A DNA stretch of 32,549 nt from Paraburkholderia phosphatilytica (lineage in GTDB: Bacteria; Pseudomonadota; Gammaproteobacteria; Burkholderiales; Burkholderiaceae). Numbering within the stretch: the stretch's first letter is position 1; each line of letters begins with the position of its first letter. The notes under the pieces are model-generated. The model was given only the letters and a program-made list of their open reading frames with translations, was not told where the DNA came from and did not search any database. Location: contig NZ_QQOA01000058.1 in the NCBI RefSeq assembly GCF_003443895.1, forward strand, positions 1 through 32,549. Reading direction: 5' to 3'. Positions 8,278 to 17,051 of this stretch are shown here, piece after piece. Position numbers and translations under genes: made by a program.

Positions 8278-8865
8278 ATGCGTAGTGCGGAAGTCGTTCG
8301 CAACACCAGCGAAACGCAGATCCGTGTCTCGATCAACCTCGACGGCACCGGCCAGCAGAAGCTCGCCACCGGCGTGCCGTTCCTTGACCACATGCTCGAC
8401 CAGATCGCCCGCCACGGGCTCGTCGATCTGGACATCGAGGCGCATGGCGACCTGCATATCGACGACCACCACACGGTGGAAGACGTCGGCATTACGCTCG
8501 GCCAGGCGGTCGCGAAGGCCATTGGCGACCGCAAGGGCATTCGCCGCTACGGTCACGCGTACGTGCCGCTCGACGAAGCGCTGTCGCGCGTCGTCATCGA
8601 TTTCTCCGGCCGTCCGGGCCTCGAATTCCACGTGCCGTTCACGCGCGCGCGGATCGGCACGTTCGACGTCGACCTGTCCATCGAATTTTTCCGCGGTTTT
8701 GTGAACCATGCCGGCGTGACGCTGCATGTCGACAACCTGCGCGGCCTGAACGCCCATCATCAGATGGAGACGGTGTTCAAGGCGTTCGGCCGGGCGTTGC
8801 GGATGGCCACCGAACTGGACGAACGCGCGGCGGGGCAGATCCCGTCCACGAAGGGCAGCCTGTGA
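8278..8865 (+). CDS. hisB: HisB, imidazoleglycerol-phosphate dehydratase (single domain)
   Basis: This enzyme dehydrates imidazoleglycerol phosphate to imidazole-acetol phosphate. It has 195 residues and only the dehydratase domain. The manganese-binding repeats are visible: FLDHMLDQIARHG, DDHHTVEDVGITLG, and later VNHAGVTLH and NAHHQMETVFKAFGRAL. The histidinol-phosphatase domain fused to HisB in E. coli is absent, so that step must be encoded elsewhere. The ATG at 8278 is preceded by AGAGG at 8264-8268. Confidence 0.97.
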   Translation: MRSAEVVRNTSETQIRVSINLDGTGQQKLATGVPFLDHMLDQIARHGLVDLDIEAHGDLHIDDHHTVEDVGITLGQAVAKAIGDRKGIRRYGHAYVPLDEALSRVVIDFSGRPGLEFHVPFTRARIGTFDVDLSIEFFRGFVNHAGVTLHVDNLRGLNAHHQMETVFKAFGRALRMATELDERAAGQIPSTKGSL

Positions 8866-8982
8866 TCGATCCGGCCACGGCCGCCGCGCCAGCATCGTTG
8901 CGCGCCGGCCTCGCCCACTGAGCGAATTACCCGACGAAGCACAACCCGGACCGCTGTGCGCCCTGACGCGCATCGCCAAGCG

Positions 8983-9603
8983 ATGGATATCCTCAAGTCG
9001 TTTATCTCGCTGCTCGCGCTGATCAATCCGGTCGGCGCGGTGCCGTTCTTCCTGAGCCTGAGCTCGCAGCAGTCCCCCGCCGAGCGGCGCCGCACGATCC
9101 GCATCGCGGCGGTGTCGGTGTTCTGCGTGATCGCGGTGACGGCGCTGTTCGGCCAGCAGATCATCGCGTTCTTCGGCATCTCGGTGGGCTCGCTGGAGGT
9201 GGGCGGCGGCATCATCATGCTGCTGATGGCGATCAACATGCTGAACGCGCAGATCGGCAACACCCGCGCGACGCCGGAAGAGCGCGACGAAGCCGAGCAG
9301 AAGGACAACATCGCGGTCGTGCCGCTCGCGATTCCGCTCCTGACGGGCCCAGGCGCGATCAGCACGACGATCGTCTACGCGGCGGGCGCGGCGCACTGGT
9401 ACGACCGGCTGATCCTGATCGGCATCGGCGCGGTGCTGGCGGCGATCTGCTTCGGCTCGCTGAGCCTCGCCGAACCGATCGCGCGCTGGGTGGGTCGCAC
9501 GGGCATCAATATCGGCACACGGTTGATGGGTTTGATGTTGTCGGCGCTGGCGGTGGAATTCATCGTCGACGGACTGAAGGCGTTGCTGCCTGACTTGAGA
9601 TGA
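8983..9603 (+). CDS. MarC/YhgN family integral membrane protein
   Basis: This is a 206-residue protein with six predicted membrane helices, typical of the MarC family (PF01914). The N-terminal LLALINPVGAVPFFLSL is characteristic and resembles a re-entrant NP motif; PLLTGPGAISTTIVY is the second family signature. An acidic cytoplasmic loop (ATPEERDEAEQKDN) separates the halves. Family function is unknown; early links to antibiotic resistance were not upheld. The frame is open from 8956, but ATG 8983 starts the first helix. It sits within the his operon and its stop overlaps the hisH start (ATGA). No role in histidine synthesis is evident. Confidence 0.88.
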   Translation: MDILKSFISLLALINPVGAVPFFLSLSSQQSPAERRRTIRIAAVSVFCVIAVTALFGQQIIAFFGISVGSLEVGGGIIMLLMAINMLNAQIGNTRATPEERDEAEQKDNIAVVPLAIPLLTGPGAISTTIVYAAGAAHWYDRLILIGIGAVLAAICFGSLSLAEPIARWVGRTGINIGTRLMGLMLSALAVEFIVDGLKALLPDLR

Positions 9604-10241
9604 AAACTTCAATTGCGATTGTGGATTACGGAATGGGCAACCTGCGCTCGGTGGCGCAGGCGCTGAGGAAGGCGGCGCCCGAGGCGGACGTGGCGATCGT
9701 CGATCGTCCGGAAGCGATCCGCGCGGCCGACCGCGTGGTGCTGCCGGGCCAGGGCGCGATGCCGGACTGCATGCGCTCGCTCGGCGAGTCGGGCCTGCAG
9801 GACGCGGTGGTCGAAGCGTCGCGCACGAAGCCGCTGATGGGCGTGTGCGTCGGCGAGCAGATGCTGTTCGACTGGAGCGCCGAGGGCGACACGCGCGGGC
9901 TGGGTCTGCTGCCCGGCAAGGTGGTGCGCTTCGAGCTGGAAGGCCAGCTGCAGGACGACGGTTCGCGCTTCAAGGTGCCGCAGATGGGCTGGAACCGCGT
10001 GCGTCAGGCGCATCCGCACGCGCTGTGGGACGGCGTGCCGGACCAGAGCTTCTTCTACTTCGTGCACAGCTATTACGTCGTGCCGGACAACGCGGCGCAC
10101 ACGTCGGGCGAGACCGTGTACGGCGCGCCGTTCACGTCGGCGGTGGCGCGGGACAACATCTTCGCGACGCAGTTTCACCCGGAGAAGAGCGCCGACGCCG
10201 GCCTGCGCGTGTACCGCAACTTCGTGCACTGGAACCCGTGA
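9600..10241 (+). CDS. hisH: HisH, glutaminase subunit of imidazole glycerol phosphate synthase
   Basis: HisH hydrolyses glutamine and channels ammonia to HisF. It has 213 residues and a class I glutamine amidotransferase fold. The triad is present: nucleophile Cys83 in GVCVGEQMLF, and His193 and Glu195 in TQFHPEKS. The N-terminal VDYGMGNLRSV is family-typical. Its start overlaps the marC stop by 4 bp. It is followed by a 218-bp gap, the longest within the his cluster. Confidence 0.97.
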   Translation: MKTSIAIVDYGMGNLRSVAQALRKAAPEADVAIVDRPEAIRAADRVVLPGQGAMPDCMRSLGESGLQDAVVEASRTKPLMGVCVGEQMLFDWSAEGDTRGLGLLPGKVVRFELEGQLQDDGSRFKVPQMGWNRVRQAHPHALWDGVPDQSFFYFVHSYYVVPDNAAHTSGETVYGAPFTSAVARDNIFATQFHPEKSADAGLRVYRNFVHWNP

Positions 10242-10323
10242 ACAGCATGAACGCGCCTGCCATACGTCCGGTCCGTGTCGCGCCCGAGTGTTTCGGGCTG
10301 CACAAGGTCGGGCTGCAAGCAGC

Positions 10324-10411
10324 AGCGGAAACCGCTTTTCGCCCGCGCGGGAGCGTGTTTCGACTTGTACTAAACTAGCGGAACGCCGGTGCGCGGGCGT
10401 TTGCCCGCACC
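10324..10411 (+). promoter_or_regulatory. Possible terminator and promoter between hisH and hisA
   Basis: A short hairpin AGCGG-AAA-CCGCT followed by TTT (10324-10339) could act as a weak terminator. A TAAACT box at 10371-10376 follows, a -10-like sequence also found upstream of 24326 and at 32326 in this window. The predicted transcript would begin near 10383 and fold at once into GCGGGC-GTTT-GCCCGC (10393-10408), with outer GGT/ACC pairs. A 10-bp direct repeat TCGGGCTGCA occurs at 10293 and 10308. No good -35 is seen, so this is a candidate secondary promoter for hisAFIE only. Confidence 0.35.
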
Positions 10412-10459
10412 GCCACGGGCCGCGATTTCAACCCACATCCCAGACAACACCCGATTGCT

Positions 10460-11212
10460 ATGCTGCTGATTCCGGCCATCGACCTGAAAGACGGTCAGTG
10501 TGTGCGCCTCAAACAAGGCGATATGGACCAGGCGACGATTTTTTCCGAAGATCCGGCGGCGATGGCCCGACACTGGGTCGAGCGCGGCGCGCGGCGCCTG
10601 CACCTGGTGGACCTGAACGGCGCATTCGCCGGCAAGCCGAAGAACGAAGAGGCGATTCTGTCGATCCTCGAAGAAGTCGGCGATGAGATCCCGGTGCAGC
10701 TGGGCGGCGGCATCCGCGATCTGGATACGATCGAGCGCTATCTGGACGACGGCCTCTCGTACGTGATCATCGGCACGGCGGCGGTGAAGAACCCCGGCTT
10801 CCTGCAGGAAGCGTGCACTGCGTTCGGCGGCCATATCATCGTCGGTCTCGATGCGAAGGACGGCAAGGTCGCCACCGACGGCTGGAGCAAGCTCACCGGC
10901 CACGAAGTGGTCGACCTTGCGCGCAAGTTCGAGGACTACGGCGTCGAATCGATCATCTACACGGACATCGGCCGCGACGGCATGCTGCAGGGCGTCAACA
11001 TCGAAGCGACGGTGCGCCTCGCGCGCGCGGTGAAGATTCCGGTGATCGCGAGCGGCGGGTTGTCGGCGCTGGCGGACATCGACGCGCTGTGCGAAGTCGC
11101 CGACGAAGGCATCGAAGGCGTGATCTGCGGCCGCGCGATCTACTCCGGCGACCTCGATTTCGCCGCGGCGCAGGCGCACGCGGACCGTCTGCGCGAATCG
11201 GACGACGCGTAA
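10460..11212 (+). CDS. hisA: HisA, ProFAR isomerase
   Basis: HisA performs the Amadori rearrangement of ProFAR to PRFAR. It has 250 residues and a (beta/alpha)8 barrel. The catalytic Asp8 (LLIPAIDLKDG) and Asp169 (YTDIGRDGM) are present, with phosphate-binding loops LGGGIRD (about 81-87) and IASGGLSAL. The length and motifs are those of single-function bacterial HisA. The ATG at 10460 follows a gap that may hold a secondary promoter. Confidence 0.97.
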   Translation: MLLIPAIDLKDGQCVRLKQGDMDQATIFSEDPAAMARHWVERGARRLHLVDLNGAFAGKPKNEEAILSILEEVGDEIPVQLGGGIRDLDTIERYLDDGLSYVIIGTAAVKNPGFLQEACTAFGGHIIVGLDAKDGKVATDGWSKLTGHEVVDLARKFEDYGVESIIYTDIGRDGMLQGVNIEATVRLARAVKIPVIASGGLSALADIDALCEVADEGIEGVICGRAIYSGDLDFAAAQAHADRLRESDDA

Positions 11213-11299
11213 TCCGGCAAGCCGGGCGCGCCCCGGAGGCGACCCGGCACCACGCGATTGCAATTGAAGGCGCGCACCGTCGCGCATTGGCACGATCTC

Positions 11300-12073
<774 letters not shown>

Positions 12074-12074
12074 C

Positions 12075-12482
12075 GTGAGCACGGACAAGGTGAACTGGCT
12101 CGACAAGGTTCGTTGGGACGCGAACGGCCTCGTGCCGGTGATCGCGCAGGAAGCATCGACCAACGACGTGCTGATGTTCGCGTGGATGAACCGCGAAGCA
12201 CTCGCGAAGACCATCGAAACGGGCCGCGCGGTGTATTTCTCGCGCTCGCGCCAACGCCTGTGGTTCAAGGGCGAGGAGTCGGGCCACGTGCAGCACGTGC
12301 ACGAAGTGCGGCTCGACTGCGACGAGGACGTCGTGCTGCTGAAGGTCGAGCAGGTGTCGGGTATCGCCTGCCACACCGGCCGTCATTCCTGCTTCTTCCA
12401 GAAATTCGAAGGCACGCCCGACGGCGGCGACTGGGTCGCGGTCGAGCCGGTGCTGAAAGATCCCGAACACATCTACAAATGA
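12075..12482 (+). CDS. hisI: HisI, phosphoribosyl-AMP cyclohydrolase
   Basis: HisI opens the purine ring of phosphoribosyl-AMP. It has 135 residues, starts at GTG 12075 and is a stand-alone gene, not fused to HisE as in enterics. The metal sites are visible: the acidic DCDED cluster (81-85) for Mg2+ and Zn2+ ligands Cys99 and Cys106 in IACHTGRHSCFF with Cys82. The MFAWMNREAL motif is also typical. Its stop overlaps the hisE start by 4 bp. Confidence 0.96.
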   Translation: MSTDKVNWLDKVRWDANGLVPVIAQEASTNDVLMFAWMNREALAKTIETGRAVYFSRSRQRLWFKGEESGHVQHVHEVRLDCDEDVVLLKVEQVSGIACHTGRHSCFFQKFEGTPDGGDWVAVEPVLKDPEHIYK

Positions 12483-12877
12483 CGACGACGCAACAACCTC
12501 AACCGCCGCAGTCCGAACAGCCCACCGACGACACGTTGCTGCGCCTCGCCGCGGTGATCGACAGCCGCAAGGGCGGCGACCCGGACGCGTCGTATGTCGC
12601 GCGGCTCTTCCACAAGGGCGACGACGCGGTGCTGAAGAAGATCGGCGAGGAAGCCACCGAAGTCGTGCTGGCCGCGAAAGACACGCGCCACGGCGGCGCA
12701 CCGAAGGCGCTCGTCGGCGAGGTCGCGGACCTGTGGTTCCACTGCCTCGTGATGCTGTCGCATTTCAACCTCAGCCCGGCCGACGTGCTGGCCGAACTGG
12801 AGCGCCGCGAGGGCCTGTCGGGTCTCGAAGAAAAGGCGCTGCGCAAAAGCCGCGAACGCGAGGAGAGCGGCGACTGA
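12479..12877 (+). CDS. hisE: HisE, phosphoribosyl-ATP pyrophosphatase
   Basis: HisE hydrolyses phosphoribosyl-ATP to phosphoribosyl-AMP, the second pathway step. It has 132 residues and belongs to the all-alpha MazG-like fold. The catalytic helices are in KIGEEATEVVLAAKD and GEVADLWFHCLVML, giving the EExxE and ExxD metal-binding pairs. A poly-Gln/Pro N-terminal tail of about 18 residues precedes the domain. The ATG at 12479 overlaps the hisI stop. The stop codon lies at the end of the first copy of an 11-bp tandem repeat (12867-12899). Confidence 0.95.
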   Translation: MTTTQQPQPPQSEQPTDDTLLRLAAVIDSRKGGDPDASYVARLFHKGDDAVLKKIGEEATEVVLAAKDTRHGGAPKALVGEVADLWFHCLVMLSHFNLSPADVLAELERREGLSGLEEKALRKSREREESGD

Positions 12878-12899
12878 GCGGCGACTGCGTGGCGACTGA
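12867..12899 (+). repeat. Three-copy 11-bp tandem repeat over the hisE stop
   Basis: Three adjacent 11-mers, GCGGCGACTGA, GCGGCGACTGC and GTGGCGACTGA, run across the end of hisE. The hisE stop is the TGA of copy 1. Copies 2 and 3 are non-coding. The period is not a multiple of three, so copy-number change would alter only sequence downstream of the stop. Confidence 0.8.
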
Positions 12900-12976
12900 G
12901 CGGAACGCAACCAGTCGGCGTGGCGTGAGGTCGAACGGGGACGTATTGCACTCAACCGGAACCGGAGGATGCACGC

Positions 12977-13372
12977 ATGTCACAGCCTCAAGGCGGCTAC
13001 CCGCCGCCGTCGTACCAGAGCGCGCTCGAACTCGACCGTCAACGCTCGCTGCGCACGCTGACCCACGTGCTGTACGCGCTCTACGCCGTGTACTGGCTCA
13101 CGGGCGGCGTCTCGATCCTCGTCGCGATCATCATCAACTACGTTAAGCGCGAGGACGTGGTCGGCACGCCTTACGAACAGCATTTCGAGTGGCAGATCCG
13201 CACGTTCTGGTGGGCGCTGCTCGGCCATCTGATCGGCGTCGCGCTGATCATCGTGATGATCGGCTTCCCGATCCTCTGGGCTGTCGCGCTGTGGACGTTG
13301 TACCGTATCATCAAAGGCTGGCTGTATCTGTGGGACAACAAGCCGCTGACGAATCCGCGCGCGTGGTTCTGA
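12977..13372 (+). CDS. Small membrane protein, DUF4870-like
   Basis: This is a 131-residue protein with a Pro/Gln/Tyr-rich cytoplasmic N-terminus (MSQPQGGYPPPSYQ) and three hydrophobic segments: about residues 30-55 (LYALYAVYWLTGGVSILVAIII), 75-98 (WWALLGHLIGVALIIVMIGFP) and 100-113. The ILWAVALWTLYRIIKGW ending resembles DUF4870/TIC20-like small membrane proteins. Function is unknown. GGAG at 12965-12968 supports the ATG. It lies between hisE and the HIT gene, on the same strand. Confidence 0.8.
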   Translation: MSQPQGGYPPPSYQSALELDRQRSLRTLTHVLYALYAVYWLTGGVSILVAIIINYVKREDVVGTPYEQHFEWQIRTFWWALLGHLIGVALIIVMIGFPILWAVALWTLYRIIKGWLYLWDNKPLTNPRAWF

Positions 13373-13453
13373 CGCGCCGCGATCCCGATCGGAATTGACC
13401 CGAGCCCAACCCGAGCGCATCCGGAGACACGCGGGGCAACCCGCCACACCACC

Positions 13454-13816
13454 ATGAGCCACGACAACTGCCTCTTCTGCAAGATCGCCGCCGGCGAGAT
13501 CCCGTCCACCAAGGTCCACGAGGACGATGAATTCGTGGCGTTCCGCGATATCCGTCCCGCCGCCGAGACGCACGTGCTGATCATCCCGCGCAAGCACATC
13601 GAGACGCTGTCCAACGTGACCCCGGAAGACGCTCCGATGCTGGGCCGGATGCTGGTGCTCGTGTCGAAGCTCGCCGACAAGCTGGGCGTGGCCTATACGG
13701 GCGGCGAGACCGGCTTCCGCACGGTGTTCAACACCGGCCCGGGCGGCGGTCAGGAGGTCTACCACATCCACGCGCATCTGCTCGCCGGGCCCCGCCCGTG
13801 GCTGCGGATGGGCTGA
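13454..13816 (+). CDS. HIT family purine nucleoside phosphoramidase (HinT-like)
   Basis: This is a 120-residue histidine-triad protein. The HIT motif HIHAHLL (near residues 109-115) is intact, and the N-terminal CLFCKIAAGEIPS and the HVLIIPRKHIETL segment are typical of HinT, which hydrolyses AMP-lysine and aminoacyl-adenylate conjugates. HIT genes often sit next to hisE/hisI in betaproteobacteria. The start ATG is at 13454. A 279-bp gap with candidate tatA promoter sequences follows. Confidence 0.93.
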   Translation: MSHDNCLFCKIAAGEIPSTKVHEDDEFVAFRDIRPAAETHVLIIPRKHIETLSNVTPEDAPMLGRMLVLVSKLADKLGVAYTGGETGFRTVFNTGPGGGQEVYHIHAHLLAGPRPWLRMG

Positions 13817-13904
13817 GGTCCGCAGGGCCGCGCACCGAGGGTCGCAACATCCCGCCGCGGCGGGCATTGCGCATGCGGCCCCACCTTTCGGTGAGCATGG
13901 GGTT

Positions 13905-14095
13905 GTTGCAGTGAGCGGCCTTCGTGTCGGCTATCATTAAAATTTCGTGATGTAACGAAGCCGACGCGTCCTCAGGCTCATAATGACGAGTTGAAGACAT
14001 AACGGCGCGGCCGCATCTGCGACCGGAGCAGCCGCAAGGCGACTATAGACACATGCCGTCGCGAACCACGCCGGCAAGGTTCAAGGAGAGTTTTC
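13905..14095 (+). promoter_or_regulatory. Candidate promoter region of tatABC
   Basis: This part of the 279-bp gap before tatA is AT-rich compared with its surroundings. -10-like boxes are TATCAT (13932-13937), TAAAAT (13938-13943), CATAAT (13979-13984) and TATAGA (14044-14049). None has a good -35 at 16-18 bp. A 7-bp inverted repeat GTCGGCT/AGCCGAC flanks the first two boxes. The tatA ribosome site AAGGAGAG lies just upstream of the ATG. Which box is used cannot be decided from sequence. Confidence 0.4.
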
Positions 14096-14335
14096 ATGGG
14101 TTCGTTGAGTATCTGGCACTGGCTGATCGTCCTGTTGATCGTCGCACTGGTGTTCGGCACGAAGAAGCTGCGCAACATCGGCAGCGATCTGGGCGGTGCG
14201 GTCAAGGGCTTCAAGGAAGGCATGCGCGATTCCGAAAACGAATCGGGCGCCGAGCCGGCCAAACGTGAACTGCCGTCCGACACCGTCGATGTCGACGCGA
14301 AGGAAAAGAGCACCTCGCGCGACACGTCCCGCTGA
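14096..14335 (+). CDS. tatA: TatA, twin-arginine translocase pore subunit
   Basis: This 79-residue protein has a short N-terminal membrane helix (SIWHWLIVLLIVALVFGT), the conserved FG hinge, the amphipathic helix (KKLRNIGSDLGGAVKGFKEGM) and an acidic disordered tail. TatA oligomers form the conduit for folded Tat substrates across the inner membrane. AAGGAGAG directly precedes the start. It is the first gene of tatABC; a likely substrate, the Rieske protein, is encoded about 2.2 kb downstream of tatC. Confidence 0.95.
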   Translation: MGSLSIWHWLIVLLIVALVFGTKKLRNIGSDLGGAVKGFKEGMRDSENESGAEPAKRELPSDTVDVDAKEKSTSRDTSR

Positions 14336-14428
14336 TCTGCGCCGGCATGCGGGCTCGCCGCGGCGGGCCATGCCGGCGTCTGCCGCCAATCAGTCTCTTC
14401 TTCACGCAACGGACGGGCTTCTCATCTC

Positions 14429-14983
14429 ATGCTGGATCTCGGCCTCACCAAGATGGCGTTGATCGGCGTCGTCGCGCTGGTCGTTCTCGGGCCTGAGCGC
14501 CTGCCGCGCGTCGCCCGTACCGCCGGCGCGCTGTTCGGCCGCGCGCAACGCTACATCAACGACGTGAAGGCCGAAGTCACGCGCGAAATCGAGCTCGACG
14601 AACTGCGCCGGATGAAGACGGAGTTCGAGTCGGCGGCGCGCAACGTCGAGACCACGATCCACGACAACCTGAAAAAGCACGAGAGCGACCTGAACGAAGC
14701 ATGGAAGGCGGGCACGTCCGTGGGGCCGAGCGTCGCGGGCGGCGCGGAGCCGGACGCGCTGATGACCGAAGCGTCCATGCGCTCGTCGACCGATGCCGAC
14801 GGCACGCCGTGGATCAGCCGTCCTCCGCTGGCACCGAAACGCAGGAACTGGCGCGTGAAGCAGAACGCGACGCCGACCTGGTACAAGCGTGCGACCCAAC
14901 GTCGCACCCGCGTGCAGTCGGGCGCGGCGCGCGTGGCGCGTCACACGCCCGCGTCGCTGCGCCGCCCCGTGCGCTTCTTCTGA
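14429..14983 (+). CDS. tatB: TatB, twin-arginine translocase receptor subunit
   Basis: TatB forms the substrate-receptor complex with TatC. It has 184 residues: N-terminal helix MLDLGLTKMALIGVVALVVLGPERLPRVART with the conserved Gly-Pro hinge and Glu, then a long charged amphipathic/coiled helix (about 30-90) and a basic Arg/Pro-rich tail. The ATG at 14429 begins the membrane helix. The basic C-terminus (KRNWRVKQNATPTWYKRATQRR) is more positive than in TatA. tatC starts 40 bp downstream. Confidence 0.93.
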   Translation: MLDLGLTKMALIGVVALVVLGPERLPRVARTAGALFGRAQRYINDVKAEVTREIELDELRRMKTEFESAARNVETTIHDNLKKHESDLNEAWKAGTSVGPSVAGGAEPDALMTEASMRSSTDADGTPWISRPPLAPKRRNWRVKQNATPTWYKRATQRRTRVQSGAARVARHTPASLRRPVRFF

Positions 14984-15023
14984 TGCAGCCGCGCTGCACG
15001 TCCACTTCTGATCGAGGGCCGGT

Positions 15024-15818
15024 GTGAGCGACCCCCAACGCAATCCGAACGATCCAGGCGAAGGTACCGAAGAGACCTTCATCTCCCATCTCGTCGAACT
15101 GCGCGACCGCATCATTCGCGCGGGCATCGCGGTGATCGTCGTGTTTCTCGGCCTCGTCTACTGGGCGCCGAACATCTTCCGTCTGCTCGCGCGGCCGCTG
15201 ATGGAAAACCTGCCGAAGGGCGGCAAGATGATCGTCACCGACGTCACCGGCTCGTTCTTCGTGCCGATGAAAGTGACGATGCTGGTCGCGTTCGTGATCG
15301 CGCTGCCGATCGTGCTGTACCAGATCTGGGCGTTCGTCGCGCCGGGCCTGTACCAGCACGAGAAGAAGCTGATCGCGCCGCTCGTCGGCAGCAGCTACAC
15401 GCTGTTCCTGTGCGGCATGGCGTTCGCGTATTTCGTCGTGTTCCCGACCATCTTCCGCGTGATGGCGCACTACAACGCGCCGCTTGGCGCGGAGATGTCG
15501 ACCGATATCGACAATTACCTGAGTTTCGTACTGACGATGTTCATCGCGTTCGGGGTGACGTTCGAAGTCCCGATTGTCGTCGTGCTGCTGGTCCGCATGG
15601 GGCTGCTGACGATCAAGAAACTCAAGGAAATTCGCCCGTACGTGGTGGTCGGCGCGTTCGTCGTGTCGGCGGTGGTGACGCCGCCGGACGTGTTCTCGCA
15701 GCTGATTCTCGCGCTGCCGCTGATCGTGCTCTACGAAGCCGGCATCATTGCCGCGCGGATTTTCGTCGGCAACGCGCCGGTTGCCGACAAAGCCAACGAG
15801 GGTAACGCCGCGGGTTGA
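15024..15818 (+). CDS. tatC: TatC, twin-arginine signal receptor
   Basis: TatC recognises the twin-arginine signal. It has 264 residues and six membrane helices. The family signature FISHLVELRDRIIRAG (about 15-29) includes the conserved Glu and Arg that contact the signal peptide, and FVAPGLYQHEKK is the periplasmic/cytoplasmic loop motif. The start is GTG 15024, with GAGGG 5 bp upstream. Its TGA stop is directly followed by the stop of the opposite-strand protease gene: the two form the palindrome TGATCA (15816-15821), with no space between them. Confidence 0.96.
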   Translation: MSDPQRNPNDPGEGTEETFISHLVELRDRIIRAGIAVIVVFLGLVYWAPNIFRLLARPLMENLPKGGKMIVTDVTGSFFVPMKVTMLVAFVIALPIVLYQIWAFVAPGLYQHEKKLIAPLVGSSYTLFLCGMAFAYFVVFPTIFRVMAHYNAPLGAEMSTDIDNYLSFVLTMFIAFGVTFEVPIVVVLLVRMGLLTIKKLKEIRPYVVVGAFVVSAVVTPPDVFSQLILALPLIVLYEAGIIAARIFVGNAPVADKANEGNAAG

Positions 15819-17030
15819 TCACCCGCCGTTGTCGTCCTGATCGTCTTCCTGTTGCTGCTTCGGCGGCGGCGGACGTTTGCCGATCAGGATGTCGATGTCC
15901 ATCGGCTTGTTCTTGCGCACGAGGTGCACCTTCGCGCTCGTGCCCGGCTTGATCTGCGCGATCACATTGAGCAGGCGCGTGGTGTCGGTGATCTGCTCGC
16001 CGTTCACGCTCACCAGAATGTCGCCCGGCTTGATGCCCGCCTTGTCGGCCGGGCCGCCTTGCAGCACGCCCGCGACGATCGCGCCGCTCTTCTGGTCGAG
16101 ACCGAACGATTCGGCGATTTCCGGCGTCACGTCCTGCGGTTCGACACCGATCCAGCCGCGCGTGACCGAGCCGGTCGTGATGATGCTCTCCAGCACGCTA
16201 CGCGCAGTGGACACCGGAATCGCGAAGCCGATTCCGAGCGAGCCGCCCGAACGCGAGTAGATTGCGGTATTGATGCCGAGCAGGTTGCCGTTCACGTCGA
16301 CGAGCGCGCCGCCCGAGTTGCCCGGGTTGATCGCCGCGTCGGTCTGGATGAAGTTCTCGAACGTGTTGATGCCGAGGTGATTGCGGCCGAGCGCGCTGAC
16401 GATGCCCATGGTGACCGTCTGGCCGACGCCGAACGGGTTGCCGATCGCGAGCACGACGTCGCCCACGCGCGTCTGGTCCATCCGGCCGAGCGTGATGGTG
16501 GGCAGGTTCGGCAGGTTGATCTTGAGCACCGCGAGATCGGTTTCGGGATCGACGCCGATCACCTTCGCATTCGTGGTGCGGCCGTCCGACAGCGCGATTT
16601 CGATCTGATCCGCGCCGTCCACGACGTGCTGGTTCGTTAGAATGTAACCTTCCGAACTCACGATGACACCCGAACCCAGGTTGGCGGCCGGTTGTTCCTG
16701 CTGTTTGCGGTTGTTGTTCTTGTCGCCGAAGAAGTAGCGAAAAAGAGGATCTTTGGCGCGCGGGTCAGGCGGCAGCGAGCCATCCTTGCTGGAGAACACG
16801 TTGACGACCGCCGGCATGGCTTTCGCCGCGGCTTCGGCGTAAGAGCTCTGTGCCGTGTTGCCGGACATGCCCGGCGCAACTTCCCGCAGCGCGACGATCG
16901 GCTCGGCCAGCTGCTTGCCGAACTCTCCCTGATGCTGGAGCCATTGCGGCTTCAGGGTGGCGACGATGAACATCAACGCCAGCAGCACGGTCACCGCTTG
17001 TGCAAAGAGCAGCCAAAAGCGTCTAAGCAT
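15819..17030 (-). CDS. DegS/DegQ-type periplasmic serine protease with one PDZ domain
   Basis: This is a 403-residue HtrA-family protease anchored by one N-terminal helix (about residues 7-26, FAQAVTVLLALMFIVATL). The catalytic triad is His135 (LTNQHVVDGA), Asp165 (PETDLAVLK) and Ser239 (INPGNSGGAL). One PDZ domain (about 290-390) with GVLQGGPADKAGIKPGDILVSV follows, then a Pro/Gln/Asp-rich tail. One PDZ plus an anchor fits DegS/AlgW, which cleaves anti-sigma factors, better than DegP/DegQ (two PDZs). Substrate assignment is inference. The frame is open to 17096, but the Met at 17030 starts the anchor. The divergent Nif3-like gene begins 21 bp away. Confidence 0.92.
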   Translation of the reverse strand: MLRRFWLLFAQAVTVLLALMFIVATLKPQWLQHQGEFGKQLAEPIVALREVAPGMSGNTAQSSYAEAAAKAMPAVVNVFSSKDGSLPPDPRAKDPLFRYFFGDKNNNRKQQEQPAANLGSGVIVSSEGYILTNQHVVDGADQIEIALSDGRTTNAKVIGVDPETDLAVLKINLPNLPTITLGRMDQTRVGDVVLAIGNPFGVGQTVTMGIVSALGRNHLGINTFENFIQTDAAINPGNSGGALVDVNGNLLGINTAIYSRSGGSLGIGFAIPVSTARSVLESIITTGSVTRGWIGVEPQDVTPEIAESFGLDQKSGAIVAGVLQGGPADKAGIKPGDILVSVNGEQITDTTRLLNVIAQIKPGTSAKVHLVRKNKPMDIDILIGKRPPPPKQQQEDDQDDNGG

Positions 17031-17051
17031 CTGGAGAGATGAGAGGTTTAT

